A DNA stretch of 64,000 nt from Morchella semilibera (lineage: Eukaryota; Ascomycota; Pezizomycetes; Pezizales; Morchellaceae), in the NCBI GenBank assembly GCA_009192285.1, contig CM018607.1, forward strand, positions 1,611,736 through 1,675,735. Direction: 5' to 3'. Shown piece by piece: positions 1 to 12,357 of this stretch. Every line of letters starts with the position of its first letter. Positions within the stretch are counted from its first letter, which is position 1. A program made the translations under genes and the position numbers. Under the pieces are notes generated by a model that was not told the DNA's origin, searched no databases, and saw only the letters and a list, made by a program, of their open reading frames with translations.

Positions 1-3000
1 TTAACTAGCTACTAGCTCGAAGGGTATATCTGGCCCGGTTTATCCATATAGGCTATCATTTGCAGATTGAATTAAATGCCTCCTGAGAAAACTGGCACAA
101 TTCTTGTTTGGGGCGGTAGACATGATTCTCCAAGAGAACCACTGGAATAGAAACTACGGTTGCCCCTGCAGGCCGTACAAGCAAGGTCTAAGATATAGGG
201 ATTTTGGGCCAATAATGAGCAGTCCCAACAACCTCTGGCTCGTGTTAATTTGAGCTACTCGCGGCAGGCAACAAGTACCCGAAAATGCAGCTGCACTGCA
301 CCGGTGTATTTCCCTCTTTAATCCAATGAGAATTGCATCTCAAGACTTGCATATTCGGGTGCCGCGAGTAGATGGTTGAATCGTTGCCGTAGTTTTCTGC
401 TAGCTAGCTCGATCTGTTTAAACGGTCCGATTGACCAAAGTACCTCTCAGAGCTTATATCACTAGCGGGTTTCACCTATAACATTTTCTTCAGGGCGAAG
501 AAGGTTGAGATCTCCGTCTGCTTGGTTGTGGGCTGTGCTTGCTATATACAGGCAGCAAAGCAACGGTAGCAGTATACAAGTTAGATGGAAATGTGGAGAA
601 GGGTAACGTTAATGTATGGGAAGTAATTTCAAGTCCACTCCAGACAAGCCCAGTTTCAACTCAGGGGCCAATCTACCTAGATATGACAGAACTGCCGCAA
701 CCAAGAAGAAAAGGCTCCTAAGTAATGTTTTATTATTTTATCTACCATGGTTCGATCAGACAAGCAAGCAAGGCAGGATATGGATTACTGAGGAAAAGAA
801 TCTGGGCGTGACGGGAGGCGGCCATAGCGGCGTATGCATGCATGCTGTTACTCTGCCAACCACCCCTTGCTTCCCCTCCCCCACTAGGTCACAAAACTGA
901 CGTCTGATTCCCGACAGTGTGGATCACAGTTTCCATAAACGCGGGCGTGCATGAGGCGGACCACCGCCATGCTGTGATTACCTAGGTACTTTGCCTCTGT
1001 ATCCACTTTAGGGGGAGGGAAATAAATTAACACCGTATGTTAGTTCCAGTTGTTATTATAGTTGGCTGATGTTATAGCTAGATATGTGGAAGGATAGCCC
1101 CCACTGCAAATGGGCTGGTTAGGTTTGGATGTAAGTATTACATATCCGGAATTATTTCGTTGATATTTTCAATTTGACCTATTCTTTCACACTCAGGGAG
1201 GTAATCTTAAATAAGGTACTTATTCGGTGAATGAAACGAAACGAAACGAAACGAACTCATGGTTAGGTAATTCGCCCCTGTGAAATTGCTGCTGATGATA
1301 GTGCTGATGGCAGATGTTTCTTCTTCTCAGGTAGCGGCGGTGGTGGTAATTGGAGATAAGTCTTTACTTGCTTTTTTTTTTATTGCGCAAATGATGATTT
1401 TCGGGCCGTAATTACACACCTTGAGGCTGGATAGCTGGAGGCTTGTTTGGTCCCCGAGCTATCAGACTGGATACCACCTATCATCCACGATGTGTATGAT
1501 GTCTCCCCCACCATAAGCCAAGAAATAGAGCGCATATTTTGGACCATTGGTTGATCTATGGATGATTGGGTGATACAGAGCAGAGCCCTCGACCTGATCC
1601 ATGTTAGATCTCCCGTTAATTCTCACACCTCTACGGTTTCGATTCATGGCCACAATGGGGTAAAGTTTCGAGAGAAAGAGATAATTATACATACCGTTCT
1701 AGCTAGTTAGCTAGGTTAGTTAGCGAGGCATTTCGAATTTCACGTGTAAGCAGGTCAGTCCCCGAAAACCTTGCCAACTCGCAACCGATATTAAACGCGC
1801 TCCAAATGAGGAGAGGGGGGACATCGTGAATCCGAATTAGGATCTGAAGTGTTGGCAAGTACTTATGTTAGAACAACGCGTTGTAATGGGGGGAGGTAGA
1901 CTGATCATTTCTTACATGCCAACATGACGGCGTAATTTTCTATCTGCGCTTTTTTTTTTTTTCTTTCACAAGGCACGCGGACGTTCTGCCCTCCTGTACC
2001 CCATACATACATACCTACATGCTTCTCGTATCATAATTCCATCCACTATTCGCTTGGATCTTGAGGTTGGGCGGGTTTCGCATTCATCCGAACTATAACT
2101 GGGTATGTGGATTTAAACGCCGACAATATGCAATATAATATGAGGGGGGTTGGACTCGAGTCTCCTTTACCATGGTATTTTCTAGATAGATCTGCGGAGT
2201 TTAGACCATAGACTCTCACTCATATTTCTTTGTCATGCCTCTCTGGTCGTCGGAAAAACGGGCGGATATAATTCCGGTCCTTGGGGTTCGAGTTGCGCCT
2301 TCAGTGGGCTGGAGTAGGGTAAAACCTTCCATTAAACCTGATTATGCCCTAAAATGCCGGTGGCAACATGTAAGCAGCTGGAATATTCTGCGCATGTGAG
2401 TTTTTACGGTGTGAGGATGTATGTACTGTAGGTAGAGAGTGTCTCGCTCCCAATCGATCCCAACCTACGTACATGTATGTTTGGTCGTGGTTGCTATGCA
2501 CTGCGCCCTCGTGGGAAACAGCAGTGGTAATGGTCAAACGGACCGGTTCCTTAACCGGTGGTTACTACCGACCGAATAAAAACTCAAACCGAAGTAATAA
2601 TCGGGTTGGTTTGATCGACCAATTATCTGCTTCGGCGGGGCGGAGATGCGATACCGATTCATCAGTGGCCGCACCCGTACCACAGCCACAGTGAGGTATG
2701 CATAAATTTGATCTCATCTTGATCACTCACCCGTTTATTTGCTTCTACTAGCGTAGGAGGGTCGCATAGCAGGGCCCAATCAGTGGGTTATCGTCAGATC
2801 TTGTCTTTTCGGTCGGAGGGGCCCGACACTGACAGATACTTATATCACGATGTCGTATTAACTGATCCCAGGCAGGTGTGCAAGTCAATTTTTCAAGGCT
2901 GGTAAAGGTAAAAGCTTATCGCGGGAAATGGCCGCATTGCGTGCATCTCGCGCACTCCAATTAATTAATATTGTATGTAGCTTTGTTTTTCCGACTGTCT

Positions 3001-6000
3001 TTAATTTCTTTTGAAAACCAGGGGACATGATAGATACCTGATCTCGGTATACACCAGCATGCTTTGTCTTTCCCCCTCCACCAGATTTTAGAAGAAAGAT
3101 CCTCCACGTGCTCGCCTGAGCCGGAGAGTACTGGTATTTATGCATGTTGAGCAGAGAGGGAGACGTACTATGTCCCCGTATCACATCTGACCAGCTCCAG
3201 AGCGTAGGTATTATTTCTATATATACATAGAATGGGTTTGAGACAACTCCCAAGCGTACGCCAAGAGACTGTATGATCTAGAATTAAGAAGGCTATAAAA
3301 AAAAATAGGCACCAACGCTTGCACGTTAATTCTCTCTCTCCACGGTTCCCGGAACACTACTTGGCATTAACCCTAAATTCCTTTTGAGACGGTGTGGTGG
3401 ACCGGTGGAGTATGCAAGGAACGAAGTTTAAGATAGTGCCATAAGGGCCAGCTCAAGAAACATTACGTGCCGTAAAGGCTGCAGATTATGCCATTGCTTC
3501 AGTTATCATTGACCATGGGCTGACGGCTTTCTTGGTACCATACATGAAGAAGATCTTAATAAATCTGAGATATATTGTTAGTAGCTAACTACATGTACTC
3601 ACCTGCTTACATAGGCCGCTTGATAACGGTAAAACTCGCCGTACCTAAGAAGTATGTAGCACGGGTGTTATCATATCAAATTAACAGAGATAAATATCAG
3701 TAATCAATTCTATGCCCTATATACAGTTTTGCTAGGTTATAAGGGGAAGTATGTTCCTGGAAGCTTGGAAGAAGCTTCGCACTGCGGTGTACCGCACATA
3801 CATACATGTATGCATATAGGTCAGATGAAGCTCATCAGATACCACCCGCTGAGATTCCGTATTATGTTAGGTAATGAATTGAAACCTCGATTATTTGGTG
3901 CGGGAGAAAAACAAGTCAGTCTGCGGGGTTCGCTTGGCTTGCCTTGTTGGCGTTTTGTGATATCTAGAGATTTTAGTTTTTGAGAATACACCCATGCCAT
4001 GCACGCCGAACCAAAACTCGGAAACACTTGGCCGGGGTTAATAATAATCTAGCGTTTTACAACGGTTACCCCGCTAAGAAATACAACCATGAATAGCCGT
4101 GGTTATGCTTTCCCACTGCAATTAAAATACCAAATGCCATCTAGTTACCGGCGATATTCTCGGTGCTCGGATTTGGGGTTTTGGCTCAATGATGAGTCCC
4201 GGAAACCTTATCTTCCGGTCTGCGGATACGTAATTATTCAATGGTGAAATCTACATATATCCAATAACTTGGGCTACAAGCTAGGGTAGGTAGGTGTTCC
4301 AAATAGTAGTGTAATAATATAATACTGGCGTTATATGATCGGAATACTCAGGTAATAATAAAATAAAAACTGGGTGTCGTGTCACTGAAGATCTTGTTTA
4401 ACCCACGCTATGACTTGAGATACCACATATATTTCCAATCCCAGGGCATCAATAACCTTAATTCCCAATTCTTACTAGGTTCGATATGACTTAGATTACC
4501 CTCCTCGACCAGTCATATTAACGGAACTCCCCCCGAGACAGAACCTGAGGGATTCCCCATTTATGCTGTATTACCCCCGCTAGCCAGAATGTTTAGAAGT
4601 TTGCAATGTTCGTGTGAGGACTACAGTACCGGTACCCACAGGCAGCACGTAAGGTCTAAGATGTTTTGATTTCAACATTTGAAAGATAAGAGCGATTGAT
4701 CGTTCCAGTTTATTTAGTTGTAAACCTCTTTAAATATCTATCTTGATGTGATTCTGCTAGATTAATTGTGTGCACTGGTCCAAGCTTTCTTTTCGGCTGG
4801 ATCATTTGTTGTGAAGAAGCTCAGGGGCTCGATGATCATCGTGTGTCCGGTTTAGGTGTTGGAACTGGGACACTACCGGGGCGCAATTGACTGCGCCGAC
4901 AGAAAAAAATCGTTCGAGGATGGATGGGTGTAAGGGGAAGCGGGATGTCCGATGCTGTGACCAACAAGCCCACTGTACCGGGTCAAAACCCTCCCGGCCG
5001 GGACACGAGCGGTGGAAGTGGGGGTTGGAATCGGTCAGCCGCGAGCATCTTGACGCTATGTGTGGGGGCAGACGCACTTTGGCCATGTAATAACTTCTTC
5101 AGGAGATCAGGAGAAACGGATAATCTTATTTGTGTGTATAATCTGGTCAGCATCACGACAAAACGCAGTGGCCGTATACTTATGTTCCGTTTGCACCTTT
5201 CGTGTGTTGCATTGCTGGCTTGACTCGGGGATTGGGTCGAGGCCGAAAAGGTGTTGGTACTATTTTAATTATCTGGGGTAAAGAAGGCTAGGAAGTCCGG
5301 GGGTTCGTCTGTAGGTTCATTAAGCTATTAATACAGCCTGAATCGCAAGAGGGATCGGGTTTTTACGCATTAATCCTGTGTGTTTAATGAAAGGGTCTGT
5401 CGTGGTCTTGCACTTGCGCACCTTGAACTGTTGGTTATGGTACACGTGCGCCATATTCGGTTGCAGGTACATACAGATACATGTATTCACCCTGTATGTA
5501 GGCATCGGCTTGGAAATATTTATTGGGTTTTAGTTGATCGTTGATAGAACAATGTTCTATTTGATCTGATTGGAGACCCAGTGAAGGGGATCATGGTAAG
5601 TTGTAGCGTGCTGTTCATGAAGCCATGATCGATCGTTGATTGCGTAGTTGTAGATCATGGGTTTCTTGTGTTTTCTTATCCAATCTAGTAAGTAGCATTG
5701 TGGCAATGTTTTTATTTGCTTTTTACTACGACTGTGGTGGATATTTTGTGATCTCTCTTTTGGGGGAGCCACAGCTGTCCCCGCAGCGTCTCTGGAACTC
5801 TTGCAGAATATTCTGTTGATCCCCGCCCTCGAAGCCTCGGTGTCTCATGCATCTGATTTTCCCATTCGTCAGCGCGGTGGACATGAAGCCACTCCCGAGA
5901 CAGCCTGGTGTCGTGCTCAATATGCATGCGGATAGACAAGACGTTGGCAACGGCTTTTTTTTTTTTTGCCCAGTTAGCACACTCCCCCTCAAGGGTTTTA

Positions 6001-7495
6001 AAGGTGTGGAGAGTTGTGCAGCACAGCGGCAGGGACCAAGGGTATTCCATGGCCAGAAGGTTGTGCATCCCTACCGAGCGGTGTTTGGGGATAACTGGGG
6101 GGGGGGAGTTTTTCCTCAAAATTTCAAATCTTGGCGGTGTTGATAATTTTTATGTAGAATTGATTGGACAAGGGGATGATGATGCCAAGGACATCACGAG
6201 CAGCAGCAGGGAACAGCCGCCGCTTGTCTCATCTGTCTTACAACCCCAGTCCACACTTCACCAGCAGCGGCAGCAGGAGCAGTAGCAGCAGGCAATCAAT
6301 CAATCAAGCCTGAACTGTGTGTACCTGTGGACAAGCACTGCTCACTCTCTCACCCTCGATTTTACCCCCTGGTCACGCTAGAGTAAGTTGAAGAGCCTCG
6401 GCGATGTCGATCTAAGATGGAGGACGGTGCCGGCCATTGGAAAACGTATGTTACAACATCAGTTAAGTTCCTTTCGCCGCCGGCGATCATGCTGTTTCTT
6501 ACCGATTAAGCTGGCAAATTATTTTAGTTGCACCCCTCAAGGTATAATAATAATATGTTTGTAATTCTATAAGTATAGGTTATAAATATTAGGATCTAGG
6601 CATGTATCTTTTGTAGGTGTCCTTGTGTCGCCGCCGCCGGCGCATGCTTGTCGCTTTGTCCACGGCGGGTCAAAATAAATCCGGGGGGTAAAAAATTAGG
6701 ACCCACACACAGCACTTTGTGACTAAAGACGTACATGCTCCTAATATGTACTCGCTGTGTGTCCCACAGTGATCTCGTCCTTCGGCGAAACTCTGCACTC
6801 TCTTCACGCTTAGGACCCTACATAGTACCTAGCTTTCCGTCTAACTACTACCTCCTCCACCTTGCGCCTGACAGGCCTATTTTCTCTTCTCGTCTTTCCT
6901 TTCCCTGGTAACTTCTCATAGTAGTGTGGTGGTTCTCACTCCACACCCTCATCCTCATCCTCCTTCTACTCCTACTCCCACTTGTCTTTTACTCCCCCCC
7001 CCCCTCCCCCTCATCCTCTTCCCAAATTTACATATAGATCTATTGCCCGTCTCTTGCCGCTCTTTTGTTTCCACTTCTATCCCTATTTGATCGGGTTCTA
7101 TATTGATCCCCCCCCCATTCATCTTGTCTATACATTTCTATCAATCTCGTCATCTATAACTCAATCGCCACTGCACAAACAATCTCAAACGCCAATCAAA
7201 TTTCCCCTCGTCCATTTTAAAAACAAAAGCTGAGAAAGACGTGCAAGTCGAGCTATGGGCTGCTGATACCCTCACTTGAACCATCCCATATTCAAATCCT
7301 GCCTGTAATTTACTTCACTCCAGCCAATTACGTCCCCACCCTTTTAAAAGCCAAGGATTCTCTTATTTCTTGATTACGGTCGTCCTTGCCATTCGCCCCC
7401 ACAAGGAAATATATATAAAGACCTCCCACAAAACAGGAATCAGCCACAAATAACCTCCTCGATCTATTCCTTATTTCAATAACACATTTTTCAAA
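1..7495. other. Gene-poor stretch upstream of the transcription factor
   Basis: No coding region here could be tied to a protein family. Open frames are short and often overlap on both strands. The stretch holds a (GAAAC)n microsatellite at 1233-1256, several T-runs, and TACATGTA palindromes at 2470, 3590, 3803 and 5478. A CAG/AGC-rich patch lies around 6200-6290. From about 6830 to 7495 the + strand becomes strongly pyrimidine-rich (CT tracts), as expected for a long promoter and 5' leader of the gene starting at 7496. Confidence 0.6.
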
Positions 7496-10486
7496 ATGTC
7501 AACTGCAATGCTTTCTCAACCCACAGCTGTCTCCATCCCCCCGTCACTCGCCAGTCCTACCTCTCCCACCAAGAAGCGCCGCCGCAGAGCTCCAGCCACT
7601 GGTGCTGCAGAGGATTGCTTCACTTGCAGAGCAAACGGTATCAAATGTGACCGTCGTCGGCCCTACTGTGGCCCATGTCTCGAAGTTGGAAGTGATTGTA
7701 GAGGCTATAGGACCCAACTCACTTGGGGTGTTGGTGTTGCCAGCCGTGGGAAGCTTCGAGGATTACATTTGCCTATTGTGAATCTTGCTGTTGACAGCAA
7801 GAACACTCAAAAGGTTGTCAAAAAGAAGTCTGAGGATAAATCGACAGATGGAAACGGCGCAAAGCCGAAGAAGTCAAAGGCTTCCGAAAGCAATGCATAT
7901 GATTACGACAGCCAGCGTAATACTGGTGTGGGAAAACTAAGCATTATCACCAGTTACGATTTTGTCAATATGGAAGTTCCATCGAGTTCTAGCTCCAGAG
8001 CCAGTTCTGCTCTTTCTGCCAGCACTGCTGGGACAAGCCCAGCTCTATCCGCAATCTCTCAGTCTAGCATCCCGTCTCAGCGATTAAGCCAAGCACGGAA
8101 ATCGCCTAACCCTCCCTCGTACTCCCCGTATTCTTCAAATCATCAGCAGCAGTATCACTCGCACATTTCACCTCAACAGCAGCAGTACCAGGCACCAATT
8201 CAACACTACCACAAGTCACCATACTCGCATGTTTCACTTCCTCCACACCAAACAACCAGCTCACTACTCTTGTCCCCAATGTCTGAATATGAGCCTAGTT
8301 TCCCCTCTTCACAGCACTACCCCATGTCTTCCGCGCCAGCCACTGCTCCTTTGTATGACATGGTGACTGGTGTTTCAAGCTCTACTTACCACCCCACAAG
8401 TTCAATGACCGTCACTTCATCTAGCGTGTCTTATGCCCCTATGACCGCGCCAATCATGCAAACATCCTCCCGGATGATGGGTGGTGATCATATACATCAA
8501 AATCACAACCAACACCCCCACCACAACGGATCGTGGAATGGCGTTAGCGGAGTGGGCAATCTTCATCAACAACATGTACAAGCGGGAACAGGTAACCTGT
8601 CAGACTTGTTGTACGATGACGATATGCTTGGTACGTTCTAAAACGTTTTTGTGTCTTGTGATTTTCTTTTTTTACTGTTTTATTAAACTCAAGCGAAGAG
8701 TACACTTCCCCCTCCATTTTTACATACCCCTCCCCCCCATCTCTACTAAATCCCCCTAATTGTTGCTAACAAGGTGGTTTTTTGTCCTTTAGTGGCTCGT
8801 GGTCCCGAATCCTCTTACTCCTCTACTTCATTTCAAAACCCGAATTCCCCAACCCCAACAAACCAATCTCTTCCAACTTCTATTTCTCCTATGTCGATAC
8901 AATTTCCTCCCCCCGAGCTAGCAAATATTTCCCCCAAATTCCGTTTCCTTATCGAATATTATGACAAAATAGTCTGCGCCTCAATAGTTGTCTTCGACGG
9001 CCCTGGTAACCCATATAGACAACAAATCATCCCAATGGCATTCAAGAACGAAGCTCTCATGGAGGCGGTTTATGCACTTTCCACCAGCCATCTAGACTCA
9101 AAAAAGAAGGGTATACTCTCGCTCGAAAGGAAATCTTCTGCAGATTCTCCAAAAAGCAATTCTTCCGTGCACTCCCATTCACCTTCGTCCCCGGTGTCTC
9201 CGGGGCATCAACCCTTCCCTGATTCTCATCGGGGGTTACATTTACTATCTACAGTTGCTCCTGTGGTAAAGGAGAAGTCCTCAACTGCACTCAGCCATAA
9301 GAATAATTCCATCCATCTTCTCAATGCGCAACTTACTATTCCTGAGCTAGCAAAGTCAGACTCGGCGATGGCCACGCTTTTGATATTATTGTTTTATCAC
9401 ATTAGTGAAACAGGCATCGGACAGTTCAAAACACATCTTGCGGGAGTCAAAAAGTTGATGGGAATGAGATGTGTTGGAAAGGAGACTGGTATATGGGGCT
9501 GGATGGAGACTGTGTTTACGTGGCTTGACAACATGAGTGCTTCAATCAATAACAGAGAGGCACAATTAAGAGGCGGATACCTTGATATGATTTTTTCATC
9601 GAGCGATGACTGGGACCTGGAGAGTTTAACGGGATGTGATAGGGAACTGTTTATGCGACTGGCTGGATTAGGAAGAATCAACGTGTTGAGTCAGATGCCA
9701 ACAACTGCTAGTGGTAGCCTTGAGAGAAATATGGAAGAGGATGATGGAGTCACAGAGCCTTTTAGAGATGAGAATGATGGGAGAGATGAGTTCTGGTTGG
9801 CCTGGAACGCTATAAAGAGAGATCTTCGGCGATGGAGACCCACAGCTACCTATGCAGCCACACCCTCTCGCCATTTACCGGTTGGAACCAATACCCCAGG
9901 ACCTTTGAACGTACCAATTCCTTCTCCTACTTCATCTACTTACTCAATATCCCCTTCACCACCACTATCGACTGGAAGCCCTAAACGGAAGTCTTCTAAG
10001 GCCCATGAAGCTGTCGAGATCAATCATTGGCTGCACGCGTCCAATGTCTACCGCTACGCAGCCATTCTGTATGTCGACCGACTTGCCTATCCACACCTAC
10101 CTTCGTCGCATTCCATATTTCAGAACACGGTCAGAGAAGTTTTGGACCATGTCAATTGCATCCCTAACTCTGGGCTTAGTCACAGACTCCTTTGGCCACT
10201 TTTTGTCACTGGGACAGAGTGCGTTGTGGATGCTCATAGAAATATGATCCGAGAACGGTGTATAGGGATGCAACGTGAATGTGGTTTCTTCAACAAAGTT
10301 TCTAGTCTTGACGTGTTGGAGAAAATCTGGCGCGAAGATATCATTGAGGAGGACCAGGGTCATATGGGCGACGGAATGTTTGCTGGAGCCAAGAGAATGG
10401 GGAATATCAGCCCGAGTGTTGGAGGGAGAGGTTTGAGGTGGAGGAAGGTCACAGGTCACGAGGACGTCGAGTATTTGATGGTATAA
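7496..10486 (+). CDS. Zn2Cys6 transcription factor with fungal-specific regulatory domain
   Basis: Nuclear DNA-binding regulator; target genes unknown. Two exons, 7496-8630 and 8793-10486, joined by a 162-nt intron (donor GTACGT, acceptor TTTAG), give 942 residues in frame. The ATG at 7496 is preceded by TCAAA, a good fungal start context. A Zn2Cys6 cluster lies at residues 41-68 (Cys 41, 44, 51, 58, 61, 68; it begins CFTCRANGIKC), preceded by a basic stretch KKRRRR. Residues about 115-370 are low-complexity, rich in Ser, Pro, His and Gln. From about residue 428 the sequence resembles the Fungal_trans_2 (DUF3468) family, beginning FRFLIEYYDKIVC. An ATG at 8774 opens the second frame but lies inside the intron, so it is not the start. 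The leader is very pyrimidine-rich, so long 5' UTR control is possible. Family call firm; orthologue not identified. Confidence 0.92.
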
Positions 10487-12357
10487 AAAAGGAAAAAGAA
10501 TTGCGCACGCAAAAATGGCATAGCGGGGTTTTCTAAGGTTTATACATCTAATGTTTCATAATGGTTTGGAGTACATCGGTCACTGGCTTCTTTTTGGTTT
10601 GGCTTTTTGGTTATGATTTACGTTTTTTCCCTCCTCTCCTTTCCTCTCCTCTCCTTTCCTTCCTTTCCTTTTCTTTTCTTTCCTTTTCTTTCCTTTGTTT
10701 TTCTTTTCTTTCTTTCTTTTTTTATTCAGACAGTTTACCTGCAGCGCAGTATCAAGGGAACGGGGTGAAAAAAAAAGGTGGTTGCTAGCATATGTTCAAT
10801 CCTTTCCCCTTTGTTTCGTCATTGGTTGGTCGGGGTAAAAATCTAGGTATCGACACTTTTCTTCTCTTATTGGGTCCAGGTTTTCTTTTCTCAGCTCTAC
10901 GTCCTTTCTTTTTTTTTTTCTTTTAATTTCTAAAAAGCGCGTGGACAAAAGGAGGGAGTTTCTTTTTGGTTTGTAATTTACTGTATATAGCCTTTCCCTG
11001 TATGTTTCGGATATCTGCGTGCTTGCATCTGGGAACGTGGGAGAGAGAGAGGGTCGATAGGTAGGGGGGGTGTGGGCAAAACAACAAAAAAAAAAAAAAA
11101 AAAAAAACGTGGGTTACAGGCCAAAAGGTTAAATAAAAGTCTTCTCAGATATATTCCAGATTAGCTATAAGTGCACTAGCATCGCAGCAAGGCTGTCAAA
11201 TCAACTGTGGGAGACATCAGATCGGACGGAATTGATTACATGCTAGCTGCTCAGTCGCACATATCTCACTCGGTCCATCTCGGTATGCAAGGCTACGGAT
11301 CTCGTGCCTGAGTACCTTAGACCTCATATACGACCTCTCCCCCGCAACCATGGCCACCTCTTCGCAGATTACCTACCTACTCCCCCTACTCCCTCGTCAT
11401 CTACGCAAGCTGCTCTCCATATAGTGCTGCTCCTACATAAGTACATACAGGCTACAGCTTAGACCGTATTTCCAAAAATATGTACCGGACAGATGTCCAT
11501 GAAAAAATTTAAATTGCGAAAAAATAACTACATAATTTATTAGCACATATCTATCTAGTCCCCCCTCCACACACATTCTGGGAGGGTCCAGCGAGCGGGG
11601 GGTCCCATCCATCCATTGCAAATCTCGCAAATCAAGTCACGACGTAAGACATGGTAGGCGGTAGGATACCATGTATACTAATACATGCCGCCACCACCAC
11701 ACGTGCGTTATATGCGTACATAGCTAACAGTCAAACCTAGGCAAATTCCGTTCAAGTACGGTACATACACACGTATAGTAGTTAATGTCACAGATGAATA
11801 CACACACGTGTTCGCCCTACTCTAATAAAAAAAAAAAAAAAAAAGACATTGTAGATTCCCCGAGTTGGATTAGCTACTGTTAGGAAATTATTAGTTGTTT
11901 ACCGATTCGAGATTCCCGTGTCTTGGACGACAAATTCTCGGAACTGACAATTGTAAGTTGACTTCACACAAGCCGCACCTTATTCGTTGCTTAGTTGATC
12001 TCCCGTCGCACGTGCTCAGGATACATACAACCCTTCGCCAAATATCCCTCGCTGAGTAACGGCCAAGAATCGAATCCTCCCTCCTCCACAGCGAAAAAAA
12101 AAAAAGTGAAAATCCAAAGAGAGAACGTGCAAAAAGGGCTTTCGCCAAGTGCTGAATGGCTCGCTTGGCGGTAGGTATGGCACCACTATTTATTGCAAGA
12201 GATTTCGTTCTTTTGCACCCCTCCTCCCCCTTCTTCTTTCTCTTCTCTCCCCAGGAGTTATTCGGACACGTTGGAGGGCCCGGAAATTTAGATACTTAGA
12301 TAGAATTTTGAAACGCACATTTATCACCGAGTGAAGCCAAAAACAAAAAAACAAAAG
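10487..12357. other. Intergenic, homopolymer-rich
   Basis: No gene seen. The stretch holds a homopyrimidine tract at 10623-10696, a 22-nt A-run at 11086-11107, another A-run near 11826-11844, and the likely 3' UTR of the transcription factor. The last 300 bases are the probable leader of the chromate transporter. Confidence 0.6.
10623..10725 (+). repeat. Homopyrimidine tract
   Basis: Positions 10623-10696 are uninterrupted C/T (74 nt, mainly TTCC and CTCC units). After a single G the tract continues as T/C to 10725. It lies about 140 bases after the transcription factor stop codon, probably in or just after its 3' UTR. Such tracts can form triplex DNA, but no function is shown. Confidence 0.8.

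Noticed and set aside
539-721. 60-codon frame starting with TTG that looks protein-like
   Set aside because: Short, no ATG and no recognisable motif; not enough to call a gene.
8774-8792. ATG at 8774 as the start of a separate 570-codon gene
   Set aside because: It lies within the 162-nt intron of the transcription factor. The preceding exon ends in phase and the zinc cluster belongs with this regulatory domain.
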